DNA of 64,000 bases. Source: Desulfovibrio sp. An276 (GTDB lineage Bacteria > Desulfobacterota > Desulfovibrionia > Desulfovibrionales > Desulfovibrionaceae). The stretch spans positions 1 to 64,000 of the forward strand of contig NZ_NFJC01000001.1 in the NCBI RefSeq assembly GCF_002159665.1, in the 5' to 3' direction. Below the pieces are notes generated by a model. The model did not search any database. It saw only the letters and a list, made by a program, of their open reading frames with translations, and had not been told where the DNA came from. A program made the position numbers and the translations under genes. How positions within the stretch are numbered: position 1 is the first letter of the stretch; the number at the start of each line of letters is the position of its first letter. Shown here in pieces: positions 35,361 through 49,740 of the stretch.

Positions 35361-38300
35361 ATGGGACAACTCATCAAGCAGTTTGGTAAGATCAAGGTCT
35401 CCGCTCCCATACCCCACCTGCTCAATCTTCAGATAGACTCGTACAGCAAATTCCTCCAGGAAGGCGTTTCGGCCGAGCAACGCGACCCTGAAGTGGGTCT
35501 GGAAGGTGTCTTCCACACAGTCTTCCCCATCCAGGATTTCAACAAGACGGCCAGACTCGAATTCGAGAGCTACGAAATTCAGGAGCCCAAGTACGACCAG
35601 GCCGAATGCATTTCCAAGGGCCTGACCTACGAGGCACCCTTGCGCATCAAGGTGCGCCTTGTGACCTATGACGTGAGCGAGGAAGGCGAGCGTACCCTGC
35701 GCGACATCAAGGAGCAGGATATCTACTTTGGCACCCTGCCCCTCATGACCGACAAGGGTACCTTCATCGTCAACGGTACCGAGCGCGTCATCGTGAACCA
35801 GCTGCAGCGCTCGCCCGGCATCATCTTCGAACACGACAGCGGCAAGACCCACGCCTCCCGCAAGGTTCTCTACTCCTGCCGCATCATTCCCATGCGCGGA
35901 TCCTGGCTCGACTTCGACTTCGATCACAAGGACATCCTCTATGTCCGCATCGACCGTCGCCGCAAGATGCCTGCCACCATCCTCTTCAAGGCCATGGGCA
36001 TGTCCAAGCAGGACATCCTTGACTACTTCTACCCGAGAGAGGATCGCGAGACCTACTATCTCGAAGTGCCGGAAGATCTGCGCGGCCGCCAGGCCTACAT
36101 GCCCGACGCCCTCTTCTGGGCAGTGAAGCCCGAGTATGTGGACAAGTTCTACCGCAAGGAACCCGCCTACTCCAACATCTACGATCCGGAAGGCAAGATC
36201 CTGTGCGAGGCAGGCAAGAACATCACGAAGCGTGCCTGGCGCAACATCTGCAACAGCGGCATTTCCGCCATCGAAATCAACCCCGAAAACATCGAGGGCA
36301 CCTTCTTTGGCGACGACATTGTGGATCCCAACACAGGTGAAGTTCTGGCCCAGGCTGCGGACGAGGTCACTCCCGCCCTGCTCAAGACCCTGCGCGAGGC
36401 TGGCGTAAAGAGCATCAGCCTTCTCCACACCAAGGGCCCCAATGTCTCTTCGAGCATCCGCGACACCCTGGTGATGGACAAGACCACTGATATGGTCAAG
36501 GCCCAGGAGGAAATCTACCGCCGCCTGCGTCCGTCCTCTCCGCCCACTCCCGAGATTGCGGCCTCCTACTTTGCCAACATCTTCCGCAACCTCGACTACT
36601 ACGACCTCTCTCCCGTGGGCCGCTACAAGCTGAACCAGCGCCTTGGCTTCAAGGATGAAGAGACCCTGGTGGACGATGGTCACGGCCACATGGTTGCCAG
36701 CCGCACCCTGACGGACAACGATATCCTGCGTGCCATCTTCGAGCTGTGCAAGCTCAAGGACAGCAACGGCCCGCCGGACGATATCGACCATCTGGGCAAC
36801 CGTCGCGTGCGCCTTGTGGGCGAGCTGGTGGAAAACCAGTACCGCATTGGCCTTGTGCGCATGGAGCGCGCCATCAAGGAGCGCATGAGCGGCCAGGAAG
36901 TCTCCACCCTCATGCCCCACGACCTTATCAACCCGAAGCCCGTGGCCGCAGTCCTGAAGGAGTTCTTTGGCACAAGCCAGCTCTCCCAGTTCATGGACCA
37001 GACCAACGCCCTTTCGGAAGTGACCCACAAGCGCCGTCTCTCGGCCCTTGGCCCCGGCGGTCTGACCCGCGAGCGCGCAGGTTTTGAAGTGCGCGACGTG
37101 CACACTTCGCACTACGGCCGCATCTGCCCCATCGAAACCCCCGAAGGCCCGAACATCGGCCTTATCGTCTCCCTGACCACCTACGCCAGGGTCAACGATT
37201 TCGGTTTCATCGAAACGCCCTACACAGTGGTGCGCGACTGCTGCAAGACCGACGAGATCATCAGCTTCGACGCCACCCGTGAAACAGGCGCCCAGGTCGT
37301 GGCCCAGGCCAATGCCCGCGTGGACGAGGCAGGACGTCTTCTCGATGAATTCCTCACTGTCCGCGCCCGCGGCGAAGTGATGGTCGCACCCAGGGAAGAC
37401 GTGACCCTCATGGACGTGGCTCCCGGCCAGATGGTCTCCATCTCCGCAGCCCTCATTCCCTTCCTCGAACACGACGACGCAAACCGCGCCCTCATGGGTT
37501 CGAACATGCAGCGTCAGGCAGTGCCACTTCTGCGCAGCGAACACCCCATCGTGGGTACCGGCATGGAAGTGACTGTTGCCAGGGACTCCGGCGCCTGCAT
37601 CCTTGCCAAGGCCGACGGTGTCGTGCGCTATGCAGATGCCGAGCGCATCATTGTTCACTACGACGAGGAAGTGGAGGACGGTGGCAGCATCTTCCACCAC
37701 AAGAGCAGGGTTGTTGCCTACGATCTGCAGAAATTTCACAAGTCCAACCAGAACACCTGCTTTGGCCAGAAGGCTACCTGCATGCCCGGCCAGCGCGTGC
37801 ACAAGGGTGATGTCCTGGCCGATGGTCCGGGCATCGAGGACGGCACCCTTGCCCTTGGCAAGAACCTCACCGTGGCCTTCATGCCCTGGTGCGGCTACAA
37901 CTACGAAGACGCCATCCTCATCTCCGAGAAGGCCCTGAAGGAAGACACCTTCACCTCCATCCACATCGACGAATTCGAGGTGGTGGCACGCGATACCAAG
38001 CTCGGACCAGAAGAAATCACCCGCGACATTCCCAATGTCGGCGAGGAAATGCTGCGCAACCTTGACGACAGCGGCATCATCCGCATCGGCGCTTCCGTGA
38101 AGACCGAGGACATCCTTGTGGGCAAGATCACCCCCAAGGGCGAAACCCAGCTCACCCCGGAAGAAAAGCTCTTGCGCGCCATATTCGGCGAAAAGGCCAG
38201 GGATGTGAAGAACTCCTCCCTCAAGGTTCCTCCGGGAATCGAGGGCACCGTCATCGACGTCAAGGTCTTCAACCGCAGATCCGGCGAGAAGGACGAGCGC

Positions 38301-39596
38301 ACCAAGGCCATCGAGGAATACGAGATCAAGCGCATTGATCAGAAGGAAATCGATCACACCCGCGTTCTCGTGACCCAGACCCGCGAGCGCCTTGCTCCCA
38401 TCGTTGTCGGCAAGCAGGTTGCCCAGACCGTCATGGGTGGCAAGAAGGGCAGCGTTCTTGTGAATGCCAATGCAGCCCTGACCAGGGAACAGCTTGACCT
38501 CATGCCCGTAGACAGGCTGGCAGGCCTGTTCAAGAGCCGCGAGGTGAACGATCAGGTTCTCCAGATCCTTGAGGAACACCAGCGCCAGATTGCCTACGTG
38601 CACGCCATCTACGAGCAAAAGCGCGAGAAGGTGCAGGAAGGAGACGATCTGCCCCCTGGCGTCATCCGTATGGTCAAGGTCTACATCGCCATCAAGCGCA
38701 AGATCTCCGTGGGCGACAAGATGGCAGGCCGTCACGGCAACAAGGGTGTCGTATCCATGATTCTCCCCGAGGAGGACATGCCCTTCTTTGCCGATGGACG
38801 TCCGGTTGACATTGTGCTCAACCCCCTGGGCGTGCCTTCGCGCATGAACATCGGCCAGATCATGGAAACCCACCTCGGCTGGGGTGCCAAGGAACTGGGC
38901 CGCCAGCTCGCCAAGCTTGTGGAAAGCGGCACTGCCATGCAGGTTGTTCGCGACGATGTGAAGAGCGCTTTCAATTCTCCGGAAATAAGCAAGCTTGTGG
39001 ACAGCATGGACGACGAGGAATTCGCTGCGTCCGTGCGCAAGCTGAGAAAGGGCATCACCACCAGGACACCTGTCTTCGACGGCGCAACCGAAGAAGAGAT
39101 CTGGGGCTGGATGGATCGTGCGGGCCTCAACAACGACGGCAAGACCGTTCTCTACGACGGCCGCACTGGCGAAGCCTTCAAGAACAAGGTTACGGTGGGT
39201 GTCATGTACATGCTCAAACTCCACCACCTTGTCGACGAAAAGATCCACGCCCGCTCCACTGGTCCATACTCCCTCGTGACTCAGCAGCCTCTGGGCGGCA
39301 AGGCACAGTTCGGTGGCCAGCGCCTTGGTGAAATGGAAGTCTGGGGTCTGGAAGCCTACGGCGCCTCCTATCTCCTGCAGGAATTCCTGACCATCAAGTC
39401 GGACGACGTGACCGGACGCGTGAAGATGTACGAGAAGATAGTCAAGGGCGACAACTTCCTCGAAGCAGGACTGCCCGAATCCTTCAACGTTCTGGTCAAG
39501 GAACTCATGAGCCTTGGCCTCAACGTGACCCTGCATCAGGAAGAAAGCAAGAAGCGGCAGCGTCCGCTTGGTCTTGTGCCCTTCAACGAAAGATAG
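35361..39596 (+). CDS. rpoB: RNA polymerase beta subunit
   Basis: 1411 aa. The rifampicin region is intact with [42 protein letters not shown] and the switch region [19 protein letters not shown] are present; it ends with the clamp-binding [18 protein letters not shown]. The visible rifampicin cluster shows the usual wild-type residues (Q-D-H-R-S pattern partly visible as QFMDQ, HKRRLSA). Confidence 0.99.
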   Translation: MGQLIKQFGKIKVSAPIPHLLNLQIDSYSKFLQEGVSAEQRDPEVGLEGVFHTVFPIQDFNKTARLEFESYEIQEPKYDQAECISKGLTYEAPLRIKVRLVTYDVSEEGERTLRDIKEQDIYFGTLPLMTDKGTFIVNGTERVIVNQLQRSPGIIFEHDSGKTHASRKVLYSCRIIPMRGSWLDFDFDHKDILYVRIDRRRKMPATILFKAMGMSKQDILDYFYPREDRETYYLEVPEDLRGRQAYMPDALFWAVKPEYVDKFYRKEPAYSNIYDPEGKILCEAGKNITKRAWRNICNSGISAIEINPENIEGTFFGDDIVDPNTGEVLAQAADEVTPALLKTLREAGVKSISLLHTKGPNVSSSIRDTLVMDKTTDMVKAQEEIYRRLRPSSPPTPEIAASYFANIFRNLDYYDLSPVGRYKLNQRLGFKDEETLVDDGHGHMVASRTLTDNDILRAIFELCKLKDSNGPPDDIDHLGNRRVRLVGELVENQYRIGLVRMERAIKERMSGQEVSTLMPHDLINPKPVAAVLKEFFGTSQLSQFMDQTNALSEVTHKRRLSALGPGGLTRERAGFEVRDVHTSHYGRICPIETPEGPNIGLIVSLTTYARVNDFGFIETPYTVVRDCCKTDEIISFDATRETGAQVVAQANARVDEAGRLLDEFLTVRARGEVMVAPREDVTLMDVAPGQMVSISAALIPFLEHDDANRALMGSNMQRQAVPLLRSEHPIVGTGMEVTVARDSGACILAKADGVVRYADAERIIVHYDEEVEDGGSIFHHKSRVVAYDLQKFHKSNQNTCFGQKATCMPGQRVHKGDVLADGPGIEDGTLALGKNLTVAFMPWCGYNYEDAILISEKALKEDTFTSIHIDEFEVVARDTKLGPEEITRDIPNVGEEMLRNLDDSGIIRIGASVKTEDILVGKITPKGETQLTPEEKLLRAIFGEKARDVKNSSLKVPPGIEGTVIDVKVFNRRSGEKDERTKAIEEYEIKRIDQKEIDHTRVLVTQTRERLAPIVVGKQVAQTVMGGKKGSVLVNANAALTREQLDLMPVDRLAGLFKSREVNDQVLQILEEHQRQIAYVHAIYEQKREKVQEGDDLPPGVIRMVKVYIAIKRKISVGDKMAGRHGNKGVVSMILPEEDMPFFADGRPVDIVLNPLGVPSRMNIGQIMETHLGWGAKELGRQLAKLVESGTAMQVVRDDVKSAFNSPEISKLVDSMDDEEFAASVRKLRKGITTRTPVFDGATEEEIWGWMDRAGLNNDGKTVLYDGRTGEAFKNKVTVGVMYMLKLHHLVDEKIHARSTGPYSLVTQQPLGGKAQFGGQRLGEMEVWGLEAYGASYLLQEFLTIKSDDVTGRVKMYEKIVKGDNFLEAGLPESFNVLVKELMSLGLNVTLHQEESKKRQRPLGLVPFNER

Positions 39597-39603
39597 TTCC
39601 GCC

Positions 39604-39655
39604 TGCCCCGGGATTCATATCCCGGGGCACATGCAAGCCTCAGGCAGGCTTTTTT
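39604..39655 (+). terminator. Two hairpins between rpoB and rpoC, the second terminator-like
   Basis: TGCCCCGGGAT (39604-39614) / ATCCCGGGGCA (39619-39629) forms a strong first stem. AAGCCT (39635-39640) / AGGCTT (39646-39651) with a run of six T forms a weak intrinsic terminator. A third stem ATACGG/CCGTAT follows around 39701-39717. Confidence 0.65.
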
Positions 39656-39739
39656 GAGGAACAATGCTTTTGGTTCAGACCTTCATGCAACTAAACGCTT
39701 ATACGGTCAGCCCGTATCAAAGCAAGGAACATACAGCAT

Positions 39740-43900
<4,161 letters not shown>

Positions 43901-43925
43901 TCCCAAGGTTCGGTAGCCGTATTCA

Positions 43926-43964
43926 GGGACCGCCTTCCCCCCTGGGAGAGGCGGTCCCATTTTC
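43926..43964 (+). terminator. Intrinsic terminator after rpoC
   Basis: GGGACCGCCT (43926-43935) pairs with AGGCGGTCCC (43949-43958), then ATTTTC. It ends the rpoC transcript. Confidence 0.8.
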
Positions 43965-44405
43965 ATACCCTTTTTTTGCCCTGACAAAATTGTGAGCAGG
44001 CCTTGTTGGTCCCCTTTTGCAAAAAACAAGGGCCTTCCCTGCAAAATCTCCTTTCAAGACATTGAAATTTCAATGTTTTTACAACAAAAGCACTATATAG
44101 CAGGGCATGAAAAAAGGGTGTTTGTACCCCTTCCGAAAAAAACGTTTCTTTGCTTTTTTCTCAAAATTGTTTAAGGTATTGGTCAGCCAATTTGGCCCGA
44201 TGCAAAGCCGCAAACTTTCGTTTTTGCGATTTGATGCGGCAAAACAGGCTCTTACAGCAATATTCAGCCCTGGTCGTGGTCGCGGCACAAAGCTGTCTTC
44301 CATGTGCCTGAGGGAAAAGACAGCAGGCTTCAATTCCGCATCGTGCGAATCGCAGACCTTGCGCGAACATAATTCACGGGCTTATGCCCAAACCGGAGTA
44401 GACGC
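43965..44405 (+). other. Intergenic region with regulatory palindrome upstream of the redox pair
   Basis: 441 bp with no credible gene; AT-rich relative to the neighbours, with several A/T tracts. It carries the palindrome and -10 candidate listed separately, and a long (about 300 nt) leader before the next start at 44406. Confidence 0.5.
44059..44099 (+). promoter_or_regulatory. Perfect 18-bp palindromic operator candidate with a -10 box
   Basis: ACATTGAAATTTCAATGT at 44059-44076 is a perfect palindrome containing TTGAA-AT-TTCAA. TATATA at 44094-44099 could be the -10; TTCAAT at 44070-44075 would be an 18-bp-spaced -35, placing the operator over the promoter. The regulator is unknown; the half-site spacing is two bases shorter than FNR/CRP sites (TTGA-N6-TCAA). 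Confidence 0.5.
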
Positions 44406-45353
44406 ATGATTACACTCTTTTACTTGCTGGGGTACCTCGCACTCATCGGCTGTGCAATCACATCGTTTCTCAAAATCAGAAACTATATGAAAAAAACGCC
44501 GATGCATGCTCGCTGGGAACTCTACCCCATTCCGCATGAAGGTGCCAAGGCCAAACACGGTGGCAGCTACATGGAGGATACCGACTGGTGGAAGCATGAG
44601 CACAAGCCCAACCATCTGGGCGATCTCGGCGCTCTTCTGATGGAAGTTCTCTTCCTCGAAGCCACCTTCAAGCACAATCGTCCCCTGTGGTACCGCACCT
44701 ATCCCTTCCACCTTGGCCTCTACATGCTCATGGGCGGAGCCATCATCCTGATCTTCACCGCCATCCTGCGCATGTTTGGCCTTGATCACGAGACCAGCAC
44801 CCTGATCTGGCTCATCTACGGCCTCATCGATATCATCTCCTTCGTTGGCTGCCTGTGCCTCATTGGTGGCGGTGTTGGCCTTATCATGCGTCGTGTCGGT
44901 GACCCCGGACTGCGCACCTTCTCCACCCCCGAACACTTTTTCGACCTGGGCCTGTTCGCCTTCTTTGGCCTGACCGGCTTCATCACCTGGGTGACCAATC
45001 CCTGTTTCGCGGAACTTGCCAGCGACTTCGTCTACAATGCCCTGACCTTCAACTTTGAATCTCTCGGCAGCGGTGGCTTTGTCCTGCACATGGTCATTGG
45101 CTTCTTCCTGATGCTGTGGATCCCCATCACCTTCATGAGCCACATTCTGCTCAAGTACTTCCTCTACCACGACATCCGCTGGGAAGACGTGGCTACCAGC
45201 ATGAGCAAGAAGCGTCAGGATCTCATCAACGCCGCTCTGAAGTACAAGGTCACCTGGGCTGCTCCCCACATGAATCCCAAGGGCGAGGACAAGACCTGGG
45301 TCGACGTGGCCACTTCCGGATACCCTGCTCAGGAACAGAAAAAAGACGCGTAA
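44406..45353 (+). CDS. Membrane cytochrome b subunit, NarI/DsrM/TmcC-like
   Basis: 315 aa with about five to six membrane segments (MITLFYLLGYLALIGCAITSF; LYMLMGGAIILIFTAILRMFG; LIDIISFVGCLCLIGGGVGLI; FFGLTGFITWV; VLHMVIGFFLMLWIPITFMSH) and several membrane-embedded His that could bind heme b. The family oxidises or reduces menaquinol and pairs with an HdrD-like iron-sulfur protein, here the next gene 15 bp downstream. The order membrane-then-FeS and the sizes resemble DsrM-DsrK; TmcC is the alternative. None of dsrJ, dsrO, dsrP or a tetraheme cytochrome accompanies it. GGAG lies 7 bp before ATG 44406. Confidence 0.75.
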   Translation: MITLFYLLGYLALIGCAITSFLKIRNYMKKTPMHARWELYPIPHEGAKAKHGGSYMEDTDWWKHEHKPNHLGDLGALLMEVLFLEATFKHNRPLWYRTYPFHLGLYMLMGGAIILIFTAILRMFGLDHETSTLIWLIYGLIDIISFVGCLCLIGGGVGLIMRRVGDPGLRTFSTPEHFFDLGLFAFFGLTGFITWVTNPCFAELASDFVYNALTFNFESLGSGGFVLHMVIGFFLMLWIPITFMSHILLKYFLYHDIRWEDVATSMSKKRQDLINAALKYKVTWAAPHMNPKGEDKTWVDVATSGYPAQEQKKDA

Positions 45354-45368
45354 CGAGGTTTACCACAT

Positions 45369-46970
45369 ATGACATCCAATCTGAAACTGACCGATATATC
45401 CACCAAGGAAGGCCAGCTCATTGAATATGATCTCAATGACATTCCGGATCTTCCCCTTGATATAGAAAAGCTTCCCTGCAAGCCCTTCTCCGACAAGATG
45501 AAGGAAGACTACGCCTGCGATCTTCTGGACGGCGTTTCCGTTCTCAACATCCCCCGTCCGAAGAACGCCCTCGAGGAACAGGAACTGGTCGACAAGTTCC
45601 TTTCCGGCATGCGCAAGCTTTTCTCCACGGAGAACAACTGGACCTTCGTGAACATGCTCGAAGCCAGCATGGACACCTGCGCCCAGTGCAACTCCTGTTC
45701 CGAGGCCTGCCATCTGTACGAGATGAGCGGCGGTCACACCATGTACCGCCCCAACTTCCGCTCGGAAATCTTCCGCCGCATCTACCACCAGTACATCAAG
45801 AAGGAGCCTCTCGCCAAACTGCGTTACGGCGACATGCCCCTGAACTGGAAGACCGTGGTGCGTCTGGGCGAACTGGCCTATCGCTGCAACCTCTGCCGTC
45901 GCTGCGCCCAGGTCTGCCCCATCGGCGTTGACAACGGCCTCATTGCCCGCGAAATACGCAAGATCTTCAGCCAGGAACTGGGCATCAGCCCCCAGGAACT
46001 GCACACCAAGGGCACCGAACTGCAGATGCAGAAGGGCTCCTCTACCGGCATGACCCCCGAAATCGTGAGAGACAACGTTGAGTTCATCGACGAGGATTAC
46101 TCCGAAATCACGGGCGTTGGCATCGAGACCCCCTTCGACAAGAAGGGTGCGGACATCATGCTCATCCACAATGCCGGCGAAATCATGGCTTGGCCCGAAA
46201 ACGTGGCAGCCTTCTCCCTGATCTTCAATGCCGCAGGCCTGAGCTGGACCATGTCCAGCCGCACACTGGGCTACGACGGCGTGAACTACGGCGTCTTCTA
46301 CGACGACGCCCAGACCGCCCGCATCGCCATCCAGCACATGGAGGCAGCAAGGGAACTCGGTGTCAAGAAGATCGTCATCGGCGAATGCGGCCATGCCACC
46401 AAGGCCCTGACTGTCATTGCCGACCGCGTCGTTCCCTACGACATGCAGGTGCCGAGAGAAACCTGCTACGTGACCCTGCGCGACATCATCAAGCAGGGCA
46501 GGCTGAAGCTCGATCCCTCGCGCAACAACTTCCCCGTCACCCTGCACGATCCCTGCAACGTTGTGCGCCTCATGGGTGTTGTGGAGCCCCAGCGCGAAAT
46601 CCTGCGCGTCATCGCTCCCCAGTTCAGGGAAATGCCCTGCAACGGCGTGCACAACTACTGCTGCGGCGGCGGTTCCGGCTTTGCCATCATCACCCGCAAC
46701 AACACCAACGTCTGGCGTACCAACATCTCCGGCCGCAAGAAGTTCTGGCAGATCAGCGAAGCCTTCAAGGAATGCCTCGGACCCGAGACCAAGAAGTACA
46801 TCTGCGCTCCCTGCTCCAACTGCAAGGGCCAGATCCGCGACATTCTGGAAGAGAACGACCTCTACACCAAGAACAGCTTTGCCTACGGTGGCCTTGTGGA
46901 ACTCATCGTCAACTGCATGGTTGACGTGAACCCCGGCTACATCAAGTGGGAAGGTGAAGAAGAGTACTAG
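45369..46970 (+). CDS. HdrD/DsrK/TmcB-like iron-sulfur oxidoreductase with CCG domain
   Basis: 533 aa cytosolic protein. Two 4Fe-4S ferredoxin sites: CAQCNSCSEACHLYEM (about 101-111) and CNLCRRCAQVCPIGVD (about 177). The C-terminal half has the cysteine-rich CCG pattern: HDPCNVVRLMG, then NYCCGGGSGF, then CAPCSNCKGQI, the binding set for the noncubane-type 4Fe-4S cluster of heterodisulfide-reductase relatives. It would exchange electrons with the cytochrome b encoded upstream. The natural partner thiol/disulfide (for example DsrC) is not in view. A strong terminator follows, so this is a two-gene operon. Confidence 0.82.
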   Translation: MTSNLKLTDISTKEGQLIEYDLNDIPDLPLDIEKLPCKPFSDKMKEDYACDLLDGVSVLNIPRPKNALEEQELVDKFLSGMRKLFSTENNWTFVNMLEASMDTCAQCNSCSEACHLYEMSGGHTMYRPNFRSEIFRRIYHQYIKKEPLAKLRYGDMPLNWKTVVRLGELAYRCNLCRRCAQVCPIGVDNGLIAREIRKIFSQELGISPQELHTKGTELQMQKGSSTGMTPEIVRDNVEFIDEDYSEITGVGIETPFDKKGADIMLIHNAGEIMAWPENVAAFSLIFNAAGLSWTMSSRTLGYDGVNYGVFYDDAQTARIAIQHMEAARELGVKKIVIGECGHATKALTVIADRVVPYDMQVPRETCYVTLRDIIKQGRLKLDPSRNNFPVTLHDPCNVVRLMGVVEPQREILRVIAPQFREMPCNGVHNYCCGGGSGFAIITRNNTNVWRTNISGRKKFWQISEAFKECLGPETKKYICAPCSNCKGQIRDILEENDLYTKNSFAYGGLVELIVNCMVDVNPGYIKWEGEEEY

Positions 46971-47004
46971 TCGACTGTCCAAAAGTTGACACAAAAGTCT
47001 CAAG

Positions 47005-47040
47005 GGGGGCATTGCGCAAAACGCGCAATGCCCCCTTTTT
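47005..47040 (+). terminator. Intrinsic terminator after the redox pair
   Basis: GGGGGCATTGCGC (47005-47017) pairs with GCGCAATGCCCCC (47023-47035), loop AAAAC, then five T. Confidence 0.93.
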
Positions 47041-47082
47041 AGTGCAGAAATCCGGTCTTGTGTACCGCTCCCGGCCTGCAAA

Positions 47083-47111
47083 TTGACGGCCCTGGCAAAT
47101 GGACTTATTTC
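47083..47111 (+). promoter_or_regulatory. Candidate promoter of the type I secretion operon
   Basis: TTGACG (47083-47088), 17-bp spacer, TATTTC (47106-47111). The -35 is good and the -10 weak, so expression may be low or activator-dependent. The next start is at 47191. Confidence 0.45.
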
Positions 47112-47190
47112 TCTTTTCGTCCCTGCGCCCCATGCCCTGAAGGCAGCGGCCAGGGTCTGACAGAGCATAACGGACAAGTGGCGGTGCAGT

Positions 47191-49740
47191 ATGAGCGAGG
47201 ACAGGAAAACAAGAAATAGTGCCCGGGACTCCGGCCTTGAGGGCAGCGCAGACAGAAAAGGGTCTGCCGAAAATATGGAACAGGGCCCAAGGCTTGACGG
47301 GCAGGCGGCAGCCATCCTTGCCAGGGCAAACAGGGAGGAAGGGACAGCTGCACAGGGACAGCAGTTTGTGACCGATCCCCTAAGGCCCTCCAACGTGGAC
47401 TTCATGCCTGGAATATTGCGCTGCATGTCCATTCTCCTGCGTCTCAAGGGCGTCATTGTCTCGCCACAGTTTCTCATGGCAGGCCTCAACGGCAGCCATG
47501 TGACACCGGAAGGCTGCCTGCGCGTTGCCCGCAAGGCTGGCCTTGCAGGTCGCATTCTCTACCGTCCAAGGCTCGAGGACATTCCTGCCCTGACTCTTCC
47601 CTGCATCCTGCTCTTGAGCAACGATCGCGCCTGCGTGCTTGTAAGCAAGAAGGGCGAGCACATCCAGGTCATCTTTCCTGAAACGGACAATGCGGCCCAG
47701 AACGTTCCCCTTGAGGCCCTGAAGGGCGAGTACAGCGGCTATGCGCTCTTTGCCTCTGTGGAAAGCAAGCCCGACGAGCGCACAAACGCGTTTACCATTG
47801 CCAGGGGCAAGCGCTGGTTCTGGGACGTTTTGCGCTACTACGCGCCCATCTACCGCCACGTGGCCCTGGCAAGCATTGTGACGAACCTCATTGCCGTGGC
47901 CACTCCGCTCTTTGTCATGAACGTGTACGACCGTGTGGTGCCCAACGCGGCCATGGAAACACTCTGGGTTTTGGCCACCGGCGTGCTCATTGCCTACATC
48001 TTCGACTTTGCCCTGCGTTCCATGCGCGTCTATTTCGTGGATGTGGCTGGCAGAAACGCAGACGTTGTCCTTTCGAGCACGCTCATGAACAAGGTGCTCA
48101 GCATGCGCCTGGACAACAAGCCGGAATCCACTGGAGCCCTTGCCAACAACCTGCGCGAATTCGAGCAGCTGCGCGACTTCTTCAGTTCCTCGACGCTTCT
48201 TGCATGCATTGATGTGCCCTTCCTCGCCATCTTCATCATCTTCATAGGCATAATTGCAGGACCCATGTGCCTTTTGCCCATCTGCGCCATACCTGTACTG
48301 GTCGGCCTTGGCATAGCCATACAGGGCCTTGCCCGCCGCAGCGCCGAGGCCTCCTACAAGCAGAGCATGCAGAAAAACGCGCTGCTTGTGGAGATAGTCA
48401 ACGGCCTTGAAACCATCAAGTCGAGCCAGGCGGAAAGCCGCATGCAAAGGCTGTGGGAAGCCATTGTGGGACTCTCGGCCAAATCCAATTCCGAGTCACG
48501 CAAGTTCAACAACCTGGCAGTCAACGCTTCGCTTCTCATAACACAGTTCGTCTCTGTCATACTGGTCATCTGGGGCGTGTACCGCATCGAGGAAGGGCTC
48601 ATGACCATGGGTGCGCTCATTGGCGCAAACATCCTCCTTGGCCGCACCATGGCTCCCCTCATGCAGGTGGCGTCCCTGCTTACCCGCGTGCAGAACAGCC
48701 ACGTGGCCCTGAAGGCCCTGGATCTGCTCATGGCCCTGCCCTCGGAAAACGAGGCCGAGAAGACTCCCCTGGATTTCGGCATGCTGCGCCCCTCCCTGAC
48801 CCTGGAAAAGGTGAGCTTTGCCTACCCCAAGGCCCAGCGCCTTGCCCTCGATCAGGTGAGCCTCCACATAGAGCCCGGCGAGCACGTGGGCATCATAGGC
48901 ACCATGGGCTCAGGCAAGAGCACCCTCTCAAGGCTGCTCACAGGTCTCTACCAGCCCAAGGAGGGAGCAGTAAAGTTCGGCGGTGTGGACATACGCCAGT
49001 TTGCCACCTCCGAGCTACGCAGCCGCGTGGGTGTCCTTCCCCAGGACGTTGTGCTCTTCTACGGCACCATACGGGACAATATAGCCCTTGGGGATCCCAC
49101 CATCAACGATCACCTTGTCCTGCGCGCGGCAAGCATTGCAGGCGTAACGGACTTCTTGCGCAACAATCCTGCAGGATTTGCTGCCCAGGTGGGCGAACAG
49201 GGCAAGGAACTCTCCGGAGGTCAGCGTCAGGCCGTTGCCCTGGCAAGAGCCCTTGTCCACGATCCGGAAGTGCTTATTCTGGACGAGCCCACGAGCAACA
49301 TGGACACGGACTCCGAGCGCCTTTTGCAAAGGCGCCTGGCCCAGATAGCAAGGGGGCGGACACTCATCCTCATAACCCATCGCCTGAGCATGCTGCGCCT
49401 TGTGGATCGTCTCATCATCCTGAAGGAAGGGCGCATTGTCTACGACGGCCCGAGGGATGCCTGCGAGCTCTTCCACCCCAAGGGCCAGACTGCCCCCCAG
49501 ACGTCCAACGCCCAGACTCCCAATTCCCGGGCGCTCCATCCCCAGGCTGCGCAGCGCACGCAGCCCGAAGCGCACGAGCAAAAGCCGGCGCAGGGACCGA
49601 GAGTCCAGACAGCGACAAGACCTGCACAGGGAAGCGGGCAGGCAGGAACGCGGCTCCAGCCCAAAATCCTTCGCACACAGCCCAATGTGACGCCAAAGCC
49701 TGGAACTTCCAGGGAAAATACGCAGGATAGTCAGTCATGA
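47191..49740 (+). CDS. Type I secretion ABC exporter with C39-like domain (LapB/RtxB-type)
   Basis: 849 aa, about 120 more than typical. A polar N terminus precedes a C39-peptidase-like domain (about 70-200) lacking the catalytic Cys, as in exporters of leaderless RTX adhesins. A membrane domain of about five to six helices (about 220-480) includes VATPLFVMNVYDRVVPN. The nucleotide-binding domain has Walker A GTMGSGKST (570-578), LSGGQRQ (about 674) and ILDEPTSNMD (about 695). The last 86 residues are a Gln/Pro/Thr/Arg-rich low-complexity tail absent from the family. Its stop overlaps the next start (ATGA). Exports a substrate directly from cytosol to outside with a fusion protein and a TolC-type channel. 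Confidence 0.9.
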   Translation: MSEDRKTRNSARDSGLEGSADRKGSAENMEQGPRLDGQAAAILARANREEGTAAQGQQFVTDPLRPSNVDFMPGILRCMSILLRLKGVIVSPQFLMAGLNGSHVTPEGCLRVARKAGLAGRILYRPRLEDIPALTLPCILLLSNDRACVLVSKKGEHIQVIFPETDNAAQNVPLEALKGEYSGYALFASVESKPDERTNAFTIARGKRWFWDVLRYYAPIYRHVALASIVTNLIAVATPLFVMNVYDRVVPNAAMETLWVLATGVLIAYIFDFALRSMRVYFVDVAGRNADVVLSSTLMNKVLSMRLDNKPESTGALANNLREFEQLRDFFSSSTLLACIDVPFLAIFIIFIGIIAGPMCLLPICAIPVLVGLGIAIQGLARRSAEASYKQSMQKNALLVEIVNGLETIKSSQAESRMQRLWEAIVGLSAKSNSESRKFNNLAVNASLLITQFVSVILVIWGVYRIEEGLMTMGALIGANILLGRTMAPLMQVASLLTRVQNSHVALKALDLLMALPSENEAEKTPLDFGMLRPSLTLEKVSFAYPKAQRLALDQVSLHIEPGEHVGIIGTMGSGKSTLSRLLTGLYQPKEGAVKFGGVDIRQFATSELRSRVGVLPQDVVLFYGTIRDNIALGDPTINDHLVLRAASIAGVTDFLRNNPAGFAAQVGEQGKELSGGQRQAVALARALVHDPEVLILDEPTSNMDTDSERLLQRRLAQIARGRTLILITHRLSMLRLVDRLIILKEGRIVYDGPRDACELFHPKGQTAPQTSNAQTPNSRALHPQAAQRTQPEAHEQKPAQGPRVQTATRPAQGSGQAGTRLQPKILRTQPNVTPKPGTSRENTQDSQS

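Noticed and set aside
35313-39536. 1407-codon open frame antisense to rpoB
   Set aside because: An artefact of strong codon bias: rpoB avoids the codons that would give antisense stops. Its translation is His/Val/Gly-rich with no family pattern, while rpoB itself is unambiguous.
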